Assembly: GCF_019599265.1 (NCBI RefSeq) | Contig: NZ_JAHZTC010000004.1 | Location: 124,001 to 188,000 of the forward strand | DNA from: Pontibacter sp. HSC-14F20 | GTDB lineage: Bacteria; Bacteroidota; Bacteroidia; Cytophagales; Hymenobacteraceae | Direction: 5' to 3' | DNA: 64,000 bases | In this document: positions 41,814 through 51,636 of the stretch, piece by piece | Position numbering within the stretch: the first letter of the stretch is position 1 | Layout of the letters: each line of letters opens with the position of its first letter | Program-made: the position numbers and the translations under genes | The notes under the pieces: generated by a model | Told to the model about the DNA's origin: nothing | Seen by the model: the letters and a program-made list of their open reading frames with translations, nothing else | Databases searched by the model: none

Positions 41814-44800
41814 TTAATTGAAAATATATCGAATACCAAACTGGGCTCTCCAGCGCGACGAAAAATCGTTCACAAAAAACGGATCACCATCTGTCAGGCC
41901 GCGGCCGGTATAGTTGAAACGGGGTGTCGTGGTGCCGGGCTCGTAACCTACAAAGTCAACGGCCTGAAACGCGTTGAAAGTAGCCGTGTACTGACGGCCC
42001 CAGTCCTTGTTGATCAGATTTGTGAAATTGAAAATGTCGAATGTGAGCTGCAGTCTGTGAGCGTTGTCATCCTGTCCTAACCTGAAATCCTGCATTAGAC
42101 GCAAGTCAATCTGGTTCGTCCAGGGCAGTCTGTCTCCGTTCCGCTCGGCATACTGGCCCCGTCTGTCGCTCAAATAATCATTGCCGCTAATAAAGGCGTC
42201 CAACGCCTGCCATTGCTGCTCAGCTGAAACAATGGTGCCATCCCGCTCTGTAAAAGGTACCAGGTTTATCTCTGACGCATTAGCCGGGATGTAGATCAGG
42301 TCATTGGTTCTGCCTGCATCGTTGTTCACGTCACCGTTGTAGATGTAAGAAAGCGGCACGCCTGACTGTCCGTTATAAAAGGCGGAGATAGTCGTGCCGG
42401 CAAAGCCCAGGTAATTTAAGTTATACGTGAGGCCTGCAACTACTCTGGAGCGCACATCATTATCGGCAAATGCTTCTTTTGCGTTATTGAGGCCCTCGAC
42501 CTGGTTTACGTTTATCCAGTTTGATCTTGCCTGGCTGGAGTTGCCGGGGTTCACATCCTTGGCTCTGGAATAGGTATAGGCCACCGAACCCGAAATGCCA
42601 TTCTCTACAAAAGTCTTTTGTAACTGACCTGTCAGGCTGTAGCCGAAGCCGCGGCTGGTGTTCGTTAGGTAGATGATGTCCTGAAAATTATTGCCCTGTA
42701 TGCGGCCAAACACAGGGCGGTTATCTGCCCCTGCCAAAGTGCCGGTCTGCTCCAGGTTCAGGTTCTGGTAGTAGATGTTGTTCAGGTTCTTGGAGTATAT
42801 ACCTTCAAGCGTCGCCACCATGTCAAAAGGGAGGCGTTGGTCAACGGCGGCATTTACCCGGAAAAGCTGCGGAAACTTAAAGTCCGGATCTGTGATGTTG
42901 ATCTCAGCCGTTCTGTCTGATAAACCCACTGAAGTAGCCGTCGGCTGGGTGGTGGGGTCTGGGTTGAAGCGGATCTGCTCCAGCAGCGGACCTGAGGTAA
43001 GCGACAGGCTTCCGAGCATTTGGCCCGTATTGGTATACTGGTTGGCTATCCACACAAATGGCGCTCTGCCTGTAAATATACCGGCTCCACCCCGCACCTG
43101 TGTATTGCCATCATCCATTACATCCCAGTTTACGCCCACCCTAGGCGATAGCATGAACTGAGCGCCTGGTGTTTTGTCCGTTGCCAGGCCTCTGTCTCTA
43201 AACGCTTCATTGAACTCTGTGTTGACAGCAGGTTCATCGTTAAAGGTCGGAATGTCGAGACGTATACCTGCCGTTACTTTTAAATTGTTGCGGATGGCGT
43301 ACTCGTCCTGCGCGTAGAAACCAAGCTGGAAAGCGGAGAACTCGGCCCCCTGCTGGCGGTTGTCGGTACGGGAGTAGTTTCGGAAGTATGCGCCGGGCGC
43401 TGCTTCAGCTGGAGTACCAATTGCTTCAAAGGCCTCCAGTGAGTTGTATTCATAGGCCCCGAACTCCTGCCTGATGAACAGGTTATAAGTTTTGTAAAAC
43501 TCGTTGTGCGTGCCCAGCGTGATCGTATGCTTACCCAAAAATGCATTAAAGTTGTTGGTGATAGTGAGCACATCCTGGTCGAGTTGGTTTTGTGCAGAGA
43601 AGGGTTCGCTTCCCAAGGAAATGGTGCGGCCACCTGACAAACGGACCAGCACGTTCGGGAACGGATCGCCGATAATGTCGCGGTCGTCACGCACAGCTGT
43701 AAAGCCGATCAAAGCTTCGTTAGCGTACTGGCCTCCAAACTGACTGCGCAACTGCAGCACACTGGAGTTGGTCGTACTCGGGAAATATTCGGCGTTGTTG
43801 GCAAAACGGAGAGCATTTGGGGTGCGGGAGTTGTCGATGTTCTCACCATATACATAACTGTGTCGGATCGTTAATTGGTGGTTGTCGGTAATGTTCCAGT
43901 CGAGTCGGGCAAAGATTTTGTCGCTCAGTGTTTCATCGTCTATACCTGTGAAGCTGCCCGGGTCGTAGCCCAGCCGATTCGCGACGCTGAGCACGCGATT
44001 GGCTTCTTCTACTGTAATGTTGGAGCCCGAACTACCAGGTTCGAATAGGAGCGGGGCTACTCGTTTGGTTTTCTCTCCGTTCACAAAGAAAAATAGCTTG
44101 TCCCGGATAATCGGGCCCCCAATGCGCAAGCCCATCTGATAATCTGTGAAATCCGGCAGCCTGGTGCGGGCATCATCCGGACTTTTGCCTACCAGGCCCT
44201 CATTGTTACCGAAATAGTAGGCAGACCCTGTAAATCGGTTCGATCCGCTTCGTGTGATGGCGTTGATGCCGCCTCCTGTAAAGCCGCTCTGCCTTACGTC
44301 GAAGGGAGCAATCACCACCTGTATCGCCTCAATGGCATCCAGTGAGATGGGCTGCACACCAGTTTGTCCGCCGTTGGTGCCGCTGGCCGAAAGACCAAAT
44401 ACGTCGTTGTTCACTGTTCCGTCTATCGAAAAGTTGTTGAAACGGTTGTTCTGGCCGGCAAATGATATACCTGATCCGGATGTAGTGGCCTGTGGGGTGA
44501 TGCGTGTAAAGTCATTCAGACTTCGGGAGATGGTGGGCAGCGATTCCAGTTGCTCTGTGGATACGTTGGTAGCAGCGCCTGTTCTGTCGGAGTTGATGAC
44601 TTTGTCCTGTGTCGCGGTGATCTGCACTTCGCCGAGGGTGGTTGTGCTTTCTGAAATGGTGAGGTCTAGTCTGAAGTTTTGGCCAAGTGCCAGGTTAATA
44701 TTGTCGAATCGTTGCTCCTGGTAACCTACATACGAGGTTCTGACGGTGTAGGGGCCACCTACACGCATGTTCTGGATATTGTAACGACCTTCTGCGTTGG

Positions 44801-44987
44801 TGGCGGCTACATATTGCGTGTTGGTAGGCGTGTGGACCGCAATAACTGTTGCGCCTGGAAGGGGAGAACCGCTCTGGTCCTGCACCACACCGTTCATAGC
44901 GGCAGTAGTCGTACCCTGTGCCCATACCAAATGGCTACTTAAAAGCAGCAGTAAGGTCACAAACAACTTTGTGTAAATAGTCCTCAT
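41814..44987 (-). CDS. Oar-like TonB-dependent receptor B
   Basis: A 1057-residue receptor with the same plan as receptor A: signal peptide ending near SHLVWAQ (residue 24), carboxypeptidase-like domain (GVVQDQSGSPLPGATVIAVH), plug (RSLNDFTRITPQATTSGSGI, FDVRQSGFTGGGINAITRSG) and barrel ending FGIRYIFN. The two share long near-identical stretches in the plug and C-terminus, so they are paralogues from a duplication. Tandem on the minus strand but each followed by its own terminator, so probably expressed separately. Ligand unknown. Confidence 0.9.
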   Translation of the reverse strand: MRTIYTKLFVTLLLLLSSHLVWAQGTTTAAMNGVVQDQSGSPLPGATVIAVHTPTNTQYVAATNAEGRYNIQNMRVGGPYTVRTSYVGYQEQRFDNINLALGQNFRLDLTISESTTTLGEVQITATQDKVINSDRTGAATNVSTEQLESLPTISRSLNDFTRITPQATTSGSGISFAGQNNRFNNFSIDGTVNNDVFGLSASGTNGGQTGVQPISLDAIEAIQVVIAPFDVRQSGFTGGGINAITRSGSNRFTGSAYYFGNNEGLVGKSPDDARTRLPDFTDYQMGLRIGGPIIRDKLFFFVNGEKTKRVAPLLFEPGSSGSNITVEEANRVLSVANRLGYDPGSFTGIDDETLSDKIFARLDWNITDNHQLTIRHSYVYGENIDNSRTPNALRFANNAEYFPSTTNSSVLQLRSQFGGQYANEALIGFTAVRDDRDIIGDPFPNVLVRLSGGRTISLGSEPFSAQNQLDQDVLTITNNFNAFLGKHTITLGTHNEFYKTYNLFIRQEFGAYEYNSLEAFEAIGTPAEAAPGAYFRNYSRTDNRQQGAEFSAFQLGFYAQDEYAIRNNLKVTAGIRLDIPTFNDEPAVNTEFNEAFRDRGLATDKTPGAQFMLSPRVGVNWDVMDDGNTQVRGGAGIFTGRAPFVWIANQYTNTGQMLGSLSLTSGPLLEQIRFNPDPTTQPTATSVGLSDRTAEINITDPDFKFPQLFRVNAAVDQRLPFDMVATLEGIYSKNLNNIYYQNLNLEQTGTLAGADNRPVFGRIQGNNFQDIIYLTNTSRGFGYSLTGQLQKTFVENGISGSVAYTYSRAKDVNPGNSSQARSNWINVNQVEGLNNAKEAFADNDVRSRVVAGLTYNLNYLGFAGTTISAFYNGQSGVPLSYIYNGDVNNDAGRTNDLIYIPANASEINLVPFTERDGTIVSAEQQWQALDAFISGNDYLSDRRGQYAERNGDRLPWTNQIDLRLMQDFRLGQDDNAHRLQLTFDIFNFTNLINKDWGRQYTATFNAFQAVDFVGYEPGTTTPRFNYTGRGLTDGDPFFVNDFSSRWRAQFGIRYIFN

Positions 44988-45123
44988 AATACTTATAAGT
45001 TAAATTGAAAAAATATAACTCCTTATAAGTACGTATGTATGAGTATTTTATCTCTTTTTTAAGTTGAAATTTTGCTCTGGTAATCGGTCAGTGAATAAGT
45101 AGCGTAAAGTGTGCGTGGCTACC

Positions 45124-45202
45124 TATAGCGCAGGTATAGCCTCAGCTGCACTTGCATAGGTATAGCAACCACATACCTATGCTCAGGTATAGCCCATACC
45201 TG
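45124..45202. repeat. Cluster of AGGTATAG words forming two adjacent hairpins
   Basis: GCATAGGTAT (45154-45163) pairs with ATACCTATGC (45173-45182), then CAGGTAT (45184-45190) pairs with ATACCTG (45196-45202). Two further copies lie just upstream. The loops begin AGC in both. It resembles a REP-type intergenic repeat. Between the second receptor start and the NlpC gene end. Confidence 0.6.
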
Positions 45203-45281
45203 CAAGCCATAAAATTATACCTAGAACCGGTCAGTTCACAAACAAGATTTGCATGAAAAATTAAAGAGTATCCGGAGAGGC

Positions 45282-45920
45282 TTACTCATCGAAAGGCCGC
45301 ACCGCCTTGATAAAGATCTTTTGCCAGTAGTCCGAGTTGAGGTTGTTCTCGATGACGCCCAGGCTGGTAGAGGCATGTATAAACCTGACTTCCTCGTCGT
45401 TGACCACTTCCGTAACCATACCTACGTGCGTAATTTCCCGGCTATACTTGTTAGCCCCAAAAAACACGAGGTCCCCTTCCTTGAGCTCTCTTACCTTCAC
45501 GGTTTTACCAAAACGGCTTTGCTCCTCCGATGTGCGGGGCAGGTCTACATTTATGCTCTGGAAGGAAGTGCAGAGCAGGCCGGAGCAGTCCATACCTACA
45601 CGCGTTGTGCCGCCCCATTTGTAAGGAGTACCGGTATAGGAGCGGGCCGTCTGTATCACAGTAGCCACATGCTCGTCGAGGCGACGTGGGTTGGGTACGT
45701 TGGTTCGGCTGGTACGGTCTTTAGATGCAACGCTGCCTTTTCCACCGCTTCGGGCGGCTATCCGGGCTTTTTTGCGGGCCTGCCGCTTCTCCTCGGCTAT
45801 CTCCCTGGCCGACTTATACGTCTCGCCACGCTTGCTGAAAGTAGGCTTTGCTGACTGGCAGGACGCCATCAATCCGATGAAAAAGATAAATATGAGGTAA
45901 CTGGTAAATGATGTTCTCAA
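45282..45920 (-). CDS. NlpC/P60 cell-wall peptidase lipoprotein
   Basis: A 212-residue lipoprotein (lipobox near LMASC, Cys20). A basic linker (EEKRQARKKARIAAR) precedes the C40 domain from about residue 85: TGTPYKWGGTTRVGMDCSGL with the catalytic Cys, then GDLVFFGANK, and ITHVGMVTEV with the His. It should cleave the D-Glu to diamino-acid bond in peptidoglycan stem peptides. Single gene, divergent from the GlcD-like gene. Confidence 0.92.
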   Translation of the reverse strand: MRTSFTSYLIFIFFIGLMASCQSAKPTFSKRGETYKSAREIAEEKRQARKKARIAARSGGKGSVASKDRTSRTNVPNPRRLDEHVATVIQTARSYTGTPYKWGGTTRVGMDCSGLLCTSFQSINVDLPRTSEEQSRFGKTVKVRELKEGDLVFFGANKYSREITHVGMVTEVVNDEEVRFIHASTSLGVIENNLNSDYWQKIFIKAVRPFDE

Positions 45921-45992
45921 AGCGTAACTTGGTAATTGATGGCTAAAATTTTGTCGGGCTTGCTAAATTAAGCATAAGCTATTTAATATAAA

Positions 45993-47396
45993 ATGAATTT
46001 TAATAAGATAACCCAGAATCTGGTAGAAGCCTTCGCCAACATCGTTGGGCAGGAGCACCTGGTACTGCCTGCCGACCAGGAAGGTATAGTGCGCTATACC
46101 CACGACGAAACCGAGGACCTGCGCTACCTGCCTGAAGTAGTGCTCAAACCTAAGAACGCTGAAGAAATAAGCCGTATTATGCAGCTGTGCCACGAAAATG
46201 CTATACCTGTAACTCCTCGTGGTGCTGGTACAGGGCTGAGTGGCGGAGCGCTGGCCGTACATGGAGGTGTGGTGCTGTCTATGGAGCGGCTCAATGCCAT
46301 TATATCGATTGATGAACGCAATTTGCAGGCGATTGTGGAGCCGGGCGTTATTACGCAGGTATTTCAGGAAGCCGTGATTTCCCGCGGACTCTTTTACCCA
46401 CCCGACCCCTCCAGCCGTGGCAGCTGCCAGTTGGGTGGAAATCTGAGCGAATCTTCCGGAGGGCCAAGGGCGGTGAAGTATGGCGTCACCAAAGACTATG
46501 TCCTGAACCTGGAAGTCGTGTTGCCGACAGGCGAAATTACCTGGACCGGTGCCAACGTCCTCAAAAATGCCACAGGGTATAATCTGACCCAGCTGATGGT
46601 CGGGAGTGAAGGCACTTTGGGCATCATCACCAAAATCGTGTTCCGCCTCATACCTTACCCGACGCAGAACCTGGTACTTCTGGTGCCTTTCCGGAAAGAA
46701 GATGAGGCAGCCGCTGCCGTGTCCAAAATATTCACCGCAGGTATAGTGCCTTCTGCGCTGGAGTTTATGGAACGGGAAGCCATTGAGTGGGCCTGCCGTT
46801 ACCTGAGTTTAGAGGTGCCCATGGCAGCTGATGAACGCGCCCACCTACTCATAGAGCTCGACGGCAACGATATGGACCTGCTGTACAAGGATGCGGAGCG
46901 GGTATACGAAGTGCTGGAAACATTTGATGTAGGGGACATCTTGGTAGCCGATACCGAAAAACAGAAAGAAGACCTCTGGCGCCTGCGCCGCAGCGTGGGC
47001 CATGCCGTAAAAAGCAACTCTGTTTACAAAGAAGAAGACACAGTAGTGCCACGCGCTGAGCTGCCGGTACTGCTTCGGGGTGTGAAGGAAATAGGGGAGA
47101 GGTATAAGTTCAAGTCGGTTTGCTACGGGCACGCCGGGGATGGGAACCTGCACATCAACATCGTAAAGGGCGACATGTCAGACGATGACTGGCAGAACAA
47201 GCTGCCCGAAGGTATAAAGGAAATCTTCCGGTTGTGTGTTTCGCTGGGAGGTACCATTTCCGGGGAGCACGGCATAGGTCTGGTGCAGCGGCCTTACATA
47301 GGTATAGCGCTAAGCGAGGTGCAACTCAGACTGATGCAAGGTATAAAGCAACTCTTCGACCCGAAAGGTATATTAAATCCCGGAAAGATATTCTAG
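45993..47396 (+). CDS. FAD-linked oxidase, GlcD/lactate dehydrogenase type
   Basis: A 467-residue flavoenzyme of the vanillyl-alcohol-oxidase fold. FAD contacts: TPRGAGTGLSGGALAV and PSSRGSCQLGGNLSESSGG; the substrate/C-terminal domain has CYGHAGDGNLHINI and the final GGTISGEHGIGLVQRPY. Members oxidise glycolate, D-lactate or other 2-hydroxy acids. There is no GlcE or GlcF partner next to it, so it may act as a D-2-hydroxyacid dehydrogenase passing electrons elsewhere. Confidence 0.9.
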   Translation: MNFNKITQNLVEAFANIVGQEHLVLPADQEGIVRYTHDETEDLRYLPEVVLKPKNAEEISRIMQLCHENAIPVTPRGAGTGLSGGALAVHGGVVLSMERLNAIISIDERNLQAIVEPGVITQVFQEAVISRGLFYPPDPSSRGSCQLGGNLSESSGGPRAVKYGVTKDYVLNLEVVLPTGEITWTGANVLKNATGYNLTQLMVGSEGTLGIITKIVFRLIPYPTQNLVLLVPFRKEDEAAAAVSKIFTAGIVPSALEFMEREAIEWACRYLSLEVPMAADERAHLLIELDGNDMDLLYKDAERVYEVLETFDVGDILVADTEKQKEDLWRLRRSVGHAVKSNSVYKEEDTVVPRAELPVLLRGVKEIGERYKFKSVCYGHAGDGNLHINIVKGDMSDDDWQNKLPEGIKEIFRLCVSLGGTISGEHGIGLVQRPYIGIALSEVQLRLMQGIKQLFDPKGILNPGKIF

Positions 47397-47474
47397 AAAA
47401 GAAAGCGGCAGTCATACAATGGCTGCCGCTTTTATAGGTATAGCACCAGGGGATAACCTGGATGTCGGTATTCA

Positions 47475-47720
47475 TCAGGGTTTACGGTCATGGTCCGGCT
47501 TTTTCTCTGCTAGGTCCATATCCATTTGTCGCAAAGTGTCCCAGGACTGTAACAGGTTGCGCGGTGTTTCGTGCAGTTTAGGTCTAGCATTGTCGTGTTG
47601 TTCTTCATTTTGCTGACCTGTGCTCATGTTATATAGCTTGCTCTGGGCTTGGTTATCCTTATCTGTCGCTTGGTGACTGCGAAACAAGGCTTCGTTCAAG
47701 GTTTTATCGGGTTCCGTCAT
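47475..47720 (-). CDS. Small hydrophilic hypothetical protein
   Basis: An 81-residue, highly charged Gln/Asn/Asp-rich protein (LFRSHQATDKDNQAQSKLYN, then QNEEQHDNARPKLHETPRN) without signal or membrane segments; it looks disordered. It lies on the minus strand 17 bp after the hydrolase gene and may be cotranscribed with it. No family recognised. Confidence 0.5.
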   Translation of the reverse strand: MTEPDKTLNEALFRSHQATDKDNQAQSKLYNMSTGQQNEEQHDNARPKLHETPRNLLQSWDTLRQMDMDLAEKKPDHDRKP

Positions 47721-47737
47721 AATCGCTAGTTTTGAAT

Positions 47738-48637
47738 TTAAGTGTTATGTAAAGTCTTCTCCTTCTTTTTGTCTTCCTCTTTTATAAAGTTGCTCACGTA
47801 TTGGGCTACTTCGTCGGCGTGCTCTTCCATCAGAAAATGCCCGCTGTCCTCAAAGTGCAGCACGTAGCACTCATGGAAAAACTTTTTCCAGCGCTGCAAT
47901 GCCTCAATCTTGACCAGTTTGTCGCGCTCTCCCCAAAGTATGAGGGTGGGGATATTCTGTATTTTTTTGCGCTCCTTCCAAAGCTCATCATACCATTTGC
48001 TAACGCCTACCAATTCCCGGGCGCAGGCCAGCGAACTGACAGTTTCATCAGGATCGCCTAGTGCGTGAGTGTATTGGTCCTTCAGCTTTTCTGGCATTTT
48101 ACTCTCCTGCCCGAACAGCTCGTGCACTAGTTGGTCAGTGGTGAGGTTGAGCTTGGAGTGCAGAAACTTGCCAAGTGGGCCTACCAAGTATTTGCTGGCC
48201 TTTGAAAACACCCGATGGTTTGAGAGCGACCAGGTCCAGGTATTGAGCATCACGATGCTCCGGACTTTCTCAGGATGTTTAATGGCATAGGCCAGGCCAA
48301 TGGGCGCGCCAAAGTCATGTACCAGCAAAGTAATTTCGCTAAGACCAAGGTGTGCCATGAGTTGCTCAAAGTTGGCGGCATGGGCTCTTGGTTTGTAGCT
48401 CCAGTCCTTAGGTTTGTCAGACAGACCAAAGCCGATCAGGTCCAGTGCTACACAGCGGTATTTTTTGCTCAGGAGCTTGATCAGGTTGCGGTATGCGAAT
48501 GACCAGGAAGGCGTGCCGTGAATCATAACGATCGGGTGCCCTTCCCCTTCATCGATATAATGCATCTTGCCAGCTTCTAATTCCAGATAATTGGATTTGA
48601 AGGGATATTCTTTGGTGTCCAGCCAGTCTGGTTTCAT
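47738..48637 (-). CDS. Haloalkane-dehalogenase-like alpha/beta hydrolase
   Basis: A 299-residue alpha/beta hydrolase. Oxyanion motif HGTPSWSFAYRN (from residue 40); nucleophile elbow VHDFGAPIG, where the nucleophile is Asp as in dehalogenases and epoxide hydrolases; acid in LWGERDKLV; His in FEDSGHFLMEE. The Trp after HGTPS fits halide binding in haloalkane dehalogenases, though many relatives have other activities. Cytoplasmic, single or followed by the small gene at 47475. Confidence 0.85.
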   Translation of the reverse strand: MKPDWLDTKEYPFKSNYLELEAGKMHYIDEGEGHPIVMIHGTPSWSFAYRNLIKLLSKKYRCVALDLIGFGLSDKPKDWSYKPRAHAANFEQLMAHLGLSEITLLVHDFGAPIGLAYAIKHPEKVRSIVMLNTWTWSLSNHRVFSKASKYLVGPLGKFLHSKLNLTTDQLVHELFGQESKMPEKLKDQYTHALGDPDETVSSLACARELVGVSKWYDELWKERKKIQNIPTLILWGERDKLVKIEALQRWKKFFHECYVLHFEDSGHFLMEEHADEVAQYVSNFIKEEDKKKEKTLHNT

Positions 48638-49208
48638 AGGTGACTCAGGGTGTTAGCTTCCCTTATCTATACTTGAGACAGGCACACAGGTTGTAGAGAA
48701 AATTAAAATTATGTTCTTCGCCTCCAAATTATGTGAAATGCGGCATCAGGGTAGGTATAAAATAACCTGCCTTAGCAACACAGGCTGTCGGTTAAAAGGA
48801 AGAGCTATTGATTTATTTTAATTTTTGAGGATATACCGCAACTCTTTTTTGCTGAACGAAGTAAGACAAGGCGCCGGTTCGCGGTACTTTGAAGGAATGG
48901 CACTGCCATGGGATCAGCTCAGCACGCTGCTGGATGTCATAATTGGTAGCCAAGTTCAAATCCTTCTTAAAAAATGTTTAATTTTGCTTTTGAAAAGTGT
49001 GTGTTTCATGGGGAACATCCCTGTGCAACTATTTACAACATTATCAAGAAATTGATGCTTCCTGCATATAGTGAAGCTTTCCTAAAGTATACATGTACCG
49101 TCTTCGATAAAGAGATAAGGCAGTATTGGAAGGCGGACAGGTATGTTGAGATGGCATGTTGCTTTTTAAAATAACGCTAGATTTGTATTTCATTAATAAC
49201 ATTTACCT
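48638..49208. other. AT-rich gene-poor gap upstream of ugd
   Basis: 571 bases with only short open frames and no family resemblance. Composition is clearly more AT-rich than the following ugd gene. The last 60 bases (TTTGTATTTCATTAATAACA) should carry the promoter of ugd. The gap may be decayed coding DNA or a former recombination site; nothing firm is seen. Confidence 0.4.
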
Positions 49209-50561
49209 ATGAGAATAGCTGTAGTTGGCACCGGTTACGTGGGCCTGGTGACGGGCACCTGCTTTGCCGAGGTGGGCATCGACGTGACCTGCATTGACAT
49301 CGACTCCAAGAAAATTGATAACCTCAAGCAGGGCATCCTGCCCATCTACGAGCCGGGCCTCGAGGAGATGGTAACGCGCAACGCCCAGAAGGAGCGCCTT
49401 TCCTTCTCCACCGACCTTGCCGCCAGCGTGCAGGGCTGCCAGGTAGCCTTCATTGCTGTGGGCACGCCTCCGGGCGAGGACGGCTCAGCCGACCTGAAGT
49501 ATGTGCTGGCTGTGGCCCGCGAGATCGGCCGCTCCATGAGTGACTACCTGGTGGTGGTGACCAAGAGCACCGTGCCGGTGGGTACAGCTGCCAAGGTGCG
49601 CCGCGCCATCCGCGAGGAACTCGAGGCGCGCGGCGCCGACATCGCCTTCGATGTGGCTTCCAATCCGGAGTTTCTGAAAGAGGGTGCTGCCATCGACGAC
49701 TTCCTCAAGCCCGACCGCATTGTGGTGGGCGTAGACTCTGAGCGCGCCGAACAGGTGATGTCGAAGCTCTACAAGCCTTTTTTGATGAACGGGCACCCGC
49801 TCATCTTTATGGACATCCCTTCCGCGGAGATGACCAAGTACGCAGCCAATGCCATGCTGGCCACCAAGATCAGCTTTATGAACGACATTGCCAACCTGTG
49901 CGAGATCATGGGCGCTGACGTGAACATGGTGCGCAAAGGTATCGGCTCGGATGCCCGTATCGGCAACAAGTTCATCTACCCGGGCATCGGCTACGGTGGA
50001 AGCTGCTTCCCCAAAGACGTGAAGGCTTTGATCAAGACGGCTTCGGAGAACGGCTACGCCATGGAAGTATTGAAGTCGGTGGAGACAGTGAACGAGCGTC
50101 AGAAGTCGGTGCTCTTCAATAAAGTAATGAACTATTATTCAGGTGATCTGACAGGCAAGACCTTTGCCGTGTGGGGGCTTTCTTTTAAACCTAAAACGGA
50201 CGACATGCGCGAGGCGCCTTCACTGGTGATCATCGAAAAGCTGCTGGCACAGGGCGCCAGGGTGAAAGCCTACGACCCGGTGGCCATGAAGGAGGCCAAA
50301 CACTCGCTCGGCGATACGATCGAGTACGGCAAGGATGAGTACGAAACGCTCATCGACGCTGATGCGCTCTTGCTGGTGACCGAGTGGCCTGAGTTCCGCT
50401 CGCCTAACTTTGCCGTAGTCAACAAGCTGATGAAAGAAAAGGTGGTCTTTGATGGCCGCAATATCTACGATGCCCGTGAGATGGAAGAGAAAGGTTTTAC
50501 CTACTTTGGTATCGGCGTCAAGCAGGCCACTGTTCCACAGCAAACCAAGGAGACGGTATAG
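49209..50561 (+). CDS. ugd: UDP-glucose 6-dehydrogenase
   Basis: A 450-residue enzyme. N-terminal NAD site [19 protein letters not shown]; catalytic Cys in [18 protein letters not shown] (about residue 263); C-terminal NAD-like domain [20 protein letters not shown]. It oxidises UDP-glucose to UDP-glucuronate with two NAD. The next gene, 2 bp away, is UDP-glucuronate decarboxylase, so the pair makes UDP-xylose for surface polysaccharide. The gene is more GC-rich than its surroundings and uses GGTATC instead of GGTATA in most Gly-Ile pairs. Confidence 0.97.
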   Translation: MRIAVVGTGYVGLVTGTCFAEVGIDVTCIDIDSKKIDNLKQGILPIYEPGLEEMVTRNAQKERLSFSTDLAASVQGCQVAFIAVGTPPGEDGSADLKYVLAVAREIGRSMSDYLVVVTKSTVPVGTAAKVRRAIREELEARGADIAFDVASNPEFLKEGAAIDDFLKPDRIVVGVDSERAEQVMSKLYKPFLMNGHPLIFMDIPSAEMTKYAANAMLATKISFMNDIANLCEIMGADVNMVRKGIGSDARIGNKFIYPGIGYGGSCFPKDVKALIKTASENGYAMEVLKSVETVNERQKSVLFNKVMNYYSGDLTGKTFAVWGLSFKPKTDDMREAPSLVIIEKLLAQGARVKAYDPVAMKEAKHSLGDTIEYGKDEYETLIDADALLLVTEWPEFRSPNFAVVNKLMKEKVVFDGRNIYDAREMEEKGFTYFGIGVKQATVPQQTKETV

Positions 50562-50563
50562 GT

Positions 50564-51529
50564 ATGGCCAGAAAAAGAGTATTAGTTACAGGCGGCGCCG
50601 GTTTTCTCGGCTCCCACCTGTGCGACAGATTCATAAAAGAGGGTTTCCACGTGATCGCGATGGATAACCTGATCACGGGTAACCTCGAAAATATCGAACA
50701 CCTTTTCCAACTGGAGCAGTTCGAGTTCTATCACCATGATGTGTCCAAGTTTGTGCACGTGCCGGGAGAGCTTGACTACATCCTGCACTTTGCCTCTCCT
50801 GCTAGTCCGATCGACTACCTGAAAATACCGATTCAGACGCTGAAGGTAGGCTCGCTGGGCACGCACAACCTGCTGGGGCTTGCCATGGCCAAGAAAGCCC
50901 GCATGCTGATTGCCTCCACCTCGGAGGTATACGGAGACCCACTGGTGCACCCGCAGAGTGAGGATTACTGGGGCAATGTAAACCCGGTGGGGCCGCGTGG
51001 CTGCTATGACGAGGCCAAGCGCTTCCAGGAGGCCATGACCATGGCTTACCACATGCACCACGGTCTGGAGACGCGTATCGTGCGCATCTTTAACACCTAT
51101 GGCCCGCGCATGCGACTGGACGACGGCCGTGTACTGCCTGCTTTCCTAAGCCAGGCCCTGCGCGGTGAACCGCTCAGCATTTTCGGAGACGGTAGCCAGA
51201 CACGCTCTTTCTGCTATGTGGATGACCTGGTGGAGGGCATCTACCGCCTGCTGCTGAGCGACTACCACATGCCAGTCAACGTGGGTAACCCTTCTGAGAT
51301 CACCATCAAGCAGTTTGCCGAGGAGATCTGCAAGCTGACAGGTGTGGAGCTAAAAGTGGAGTACCAGCCGCTGCCGACCGACGACCCGCAGAAGCGTCAG
51401 CCGGATATCTCGAAAGCTAGAGAGGTATTGGGCTGGGAGCCGAAAGTGGACCGCGCTGAAGGACTGCAGAAAACACTCGAATATTTCAAAGAAAAAGTAA
51501 AGGTGCCAGCCGAGCGTATGGTAAACTAA
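50564..51529 (+). CDS. uxs: UDP-glucuronate decarboxylase (UDP-xylose synthase)
   Basis: A 321-residue extended SDR. NAD loop [15 protein letters not shown]; catalytic Thr/Ser and Tyr-Lys in STSEVYGDP and [13 protein letters not shown]; substrate loop [30 protein letters not shown]. It converts UDP-glucuronate to UDP-xylose and CO2. Translationally coupled to ugd (2-bp gap). The gene ends in a strong terminator, and the IS3 element is inserted just beyond it. Confidence 0.96.
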   Translation: MARKRVLVTGGAGFLGSHLCDRFIKEGFHVIAMDNLITGNLENIEHLFQLEQFEFYHHDVSKFVHVPGELDYILHFASPASPIDYLKIPIQTLKVGSLGTHNLLGLAMAKKARMLIASTSEVYGDPLVHPQSEDYWGNVNPVGPRGCYDEAKRFQEAMTMAYHMHHGLETRIVRIFNTYGPRMRLDDGRVLPAFLSQALRGEPLSIFGDGSQTRSFCYVDDLVEGIYRLLLSDYHMPVNVGNPSEITIKQFAEEICKLTGVELKVEYQPLPTDDPQKRQPDISKAREVLGWEPKVDRAEGLQKTLEYFKEKVKVPAERMVN

Positions 51530-51548
51530 GCACCAGGCGAATGATAAA

Positions 51549-51589
51549 TCAAAAAAGCCCTGACAAAACTATTGTCAGGGCTTTTTTGA
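51549..51589. terminator. Terminator of the ugd-uxs operon
   Basis: A 16-bp stem, AAAAAAGCCCTGACAA (51551-51566) and its complement (51572-51587), with a T run. The IS3 element begins 7 bp further on, leaving the terminator intact. Confidence 0.9.
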
Positions 51590-51636
51590 TTAAGGTGTAC
51601 CGTCCTAATATAGGTTGACACTAAAATCAACCTTAT

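Noticed and set aside
45124..45202. Possible CRISPR array in the clustered AGGTATAG repeats
   Set aside because: Units are 7-10 bp, irregularly spaced and in both orientations, with no cas genes in the window.
48974..49174. Small open frame in the gap before ugd
   Set aside because: 66 codons with no signal, family or supporting context; left as gap description.
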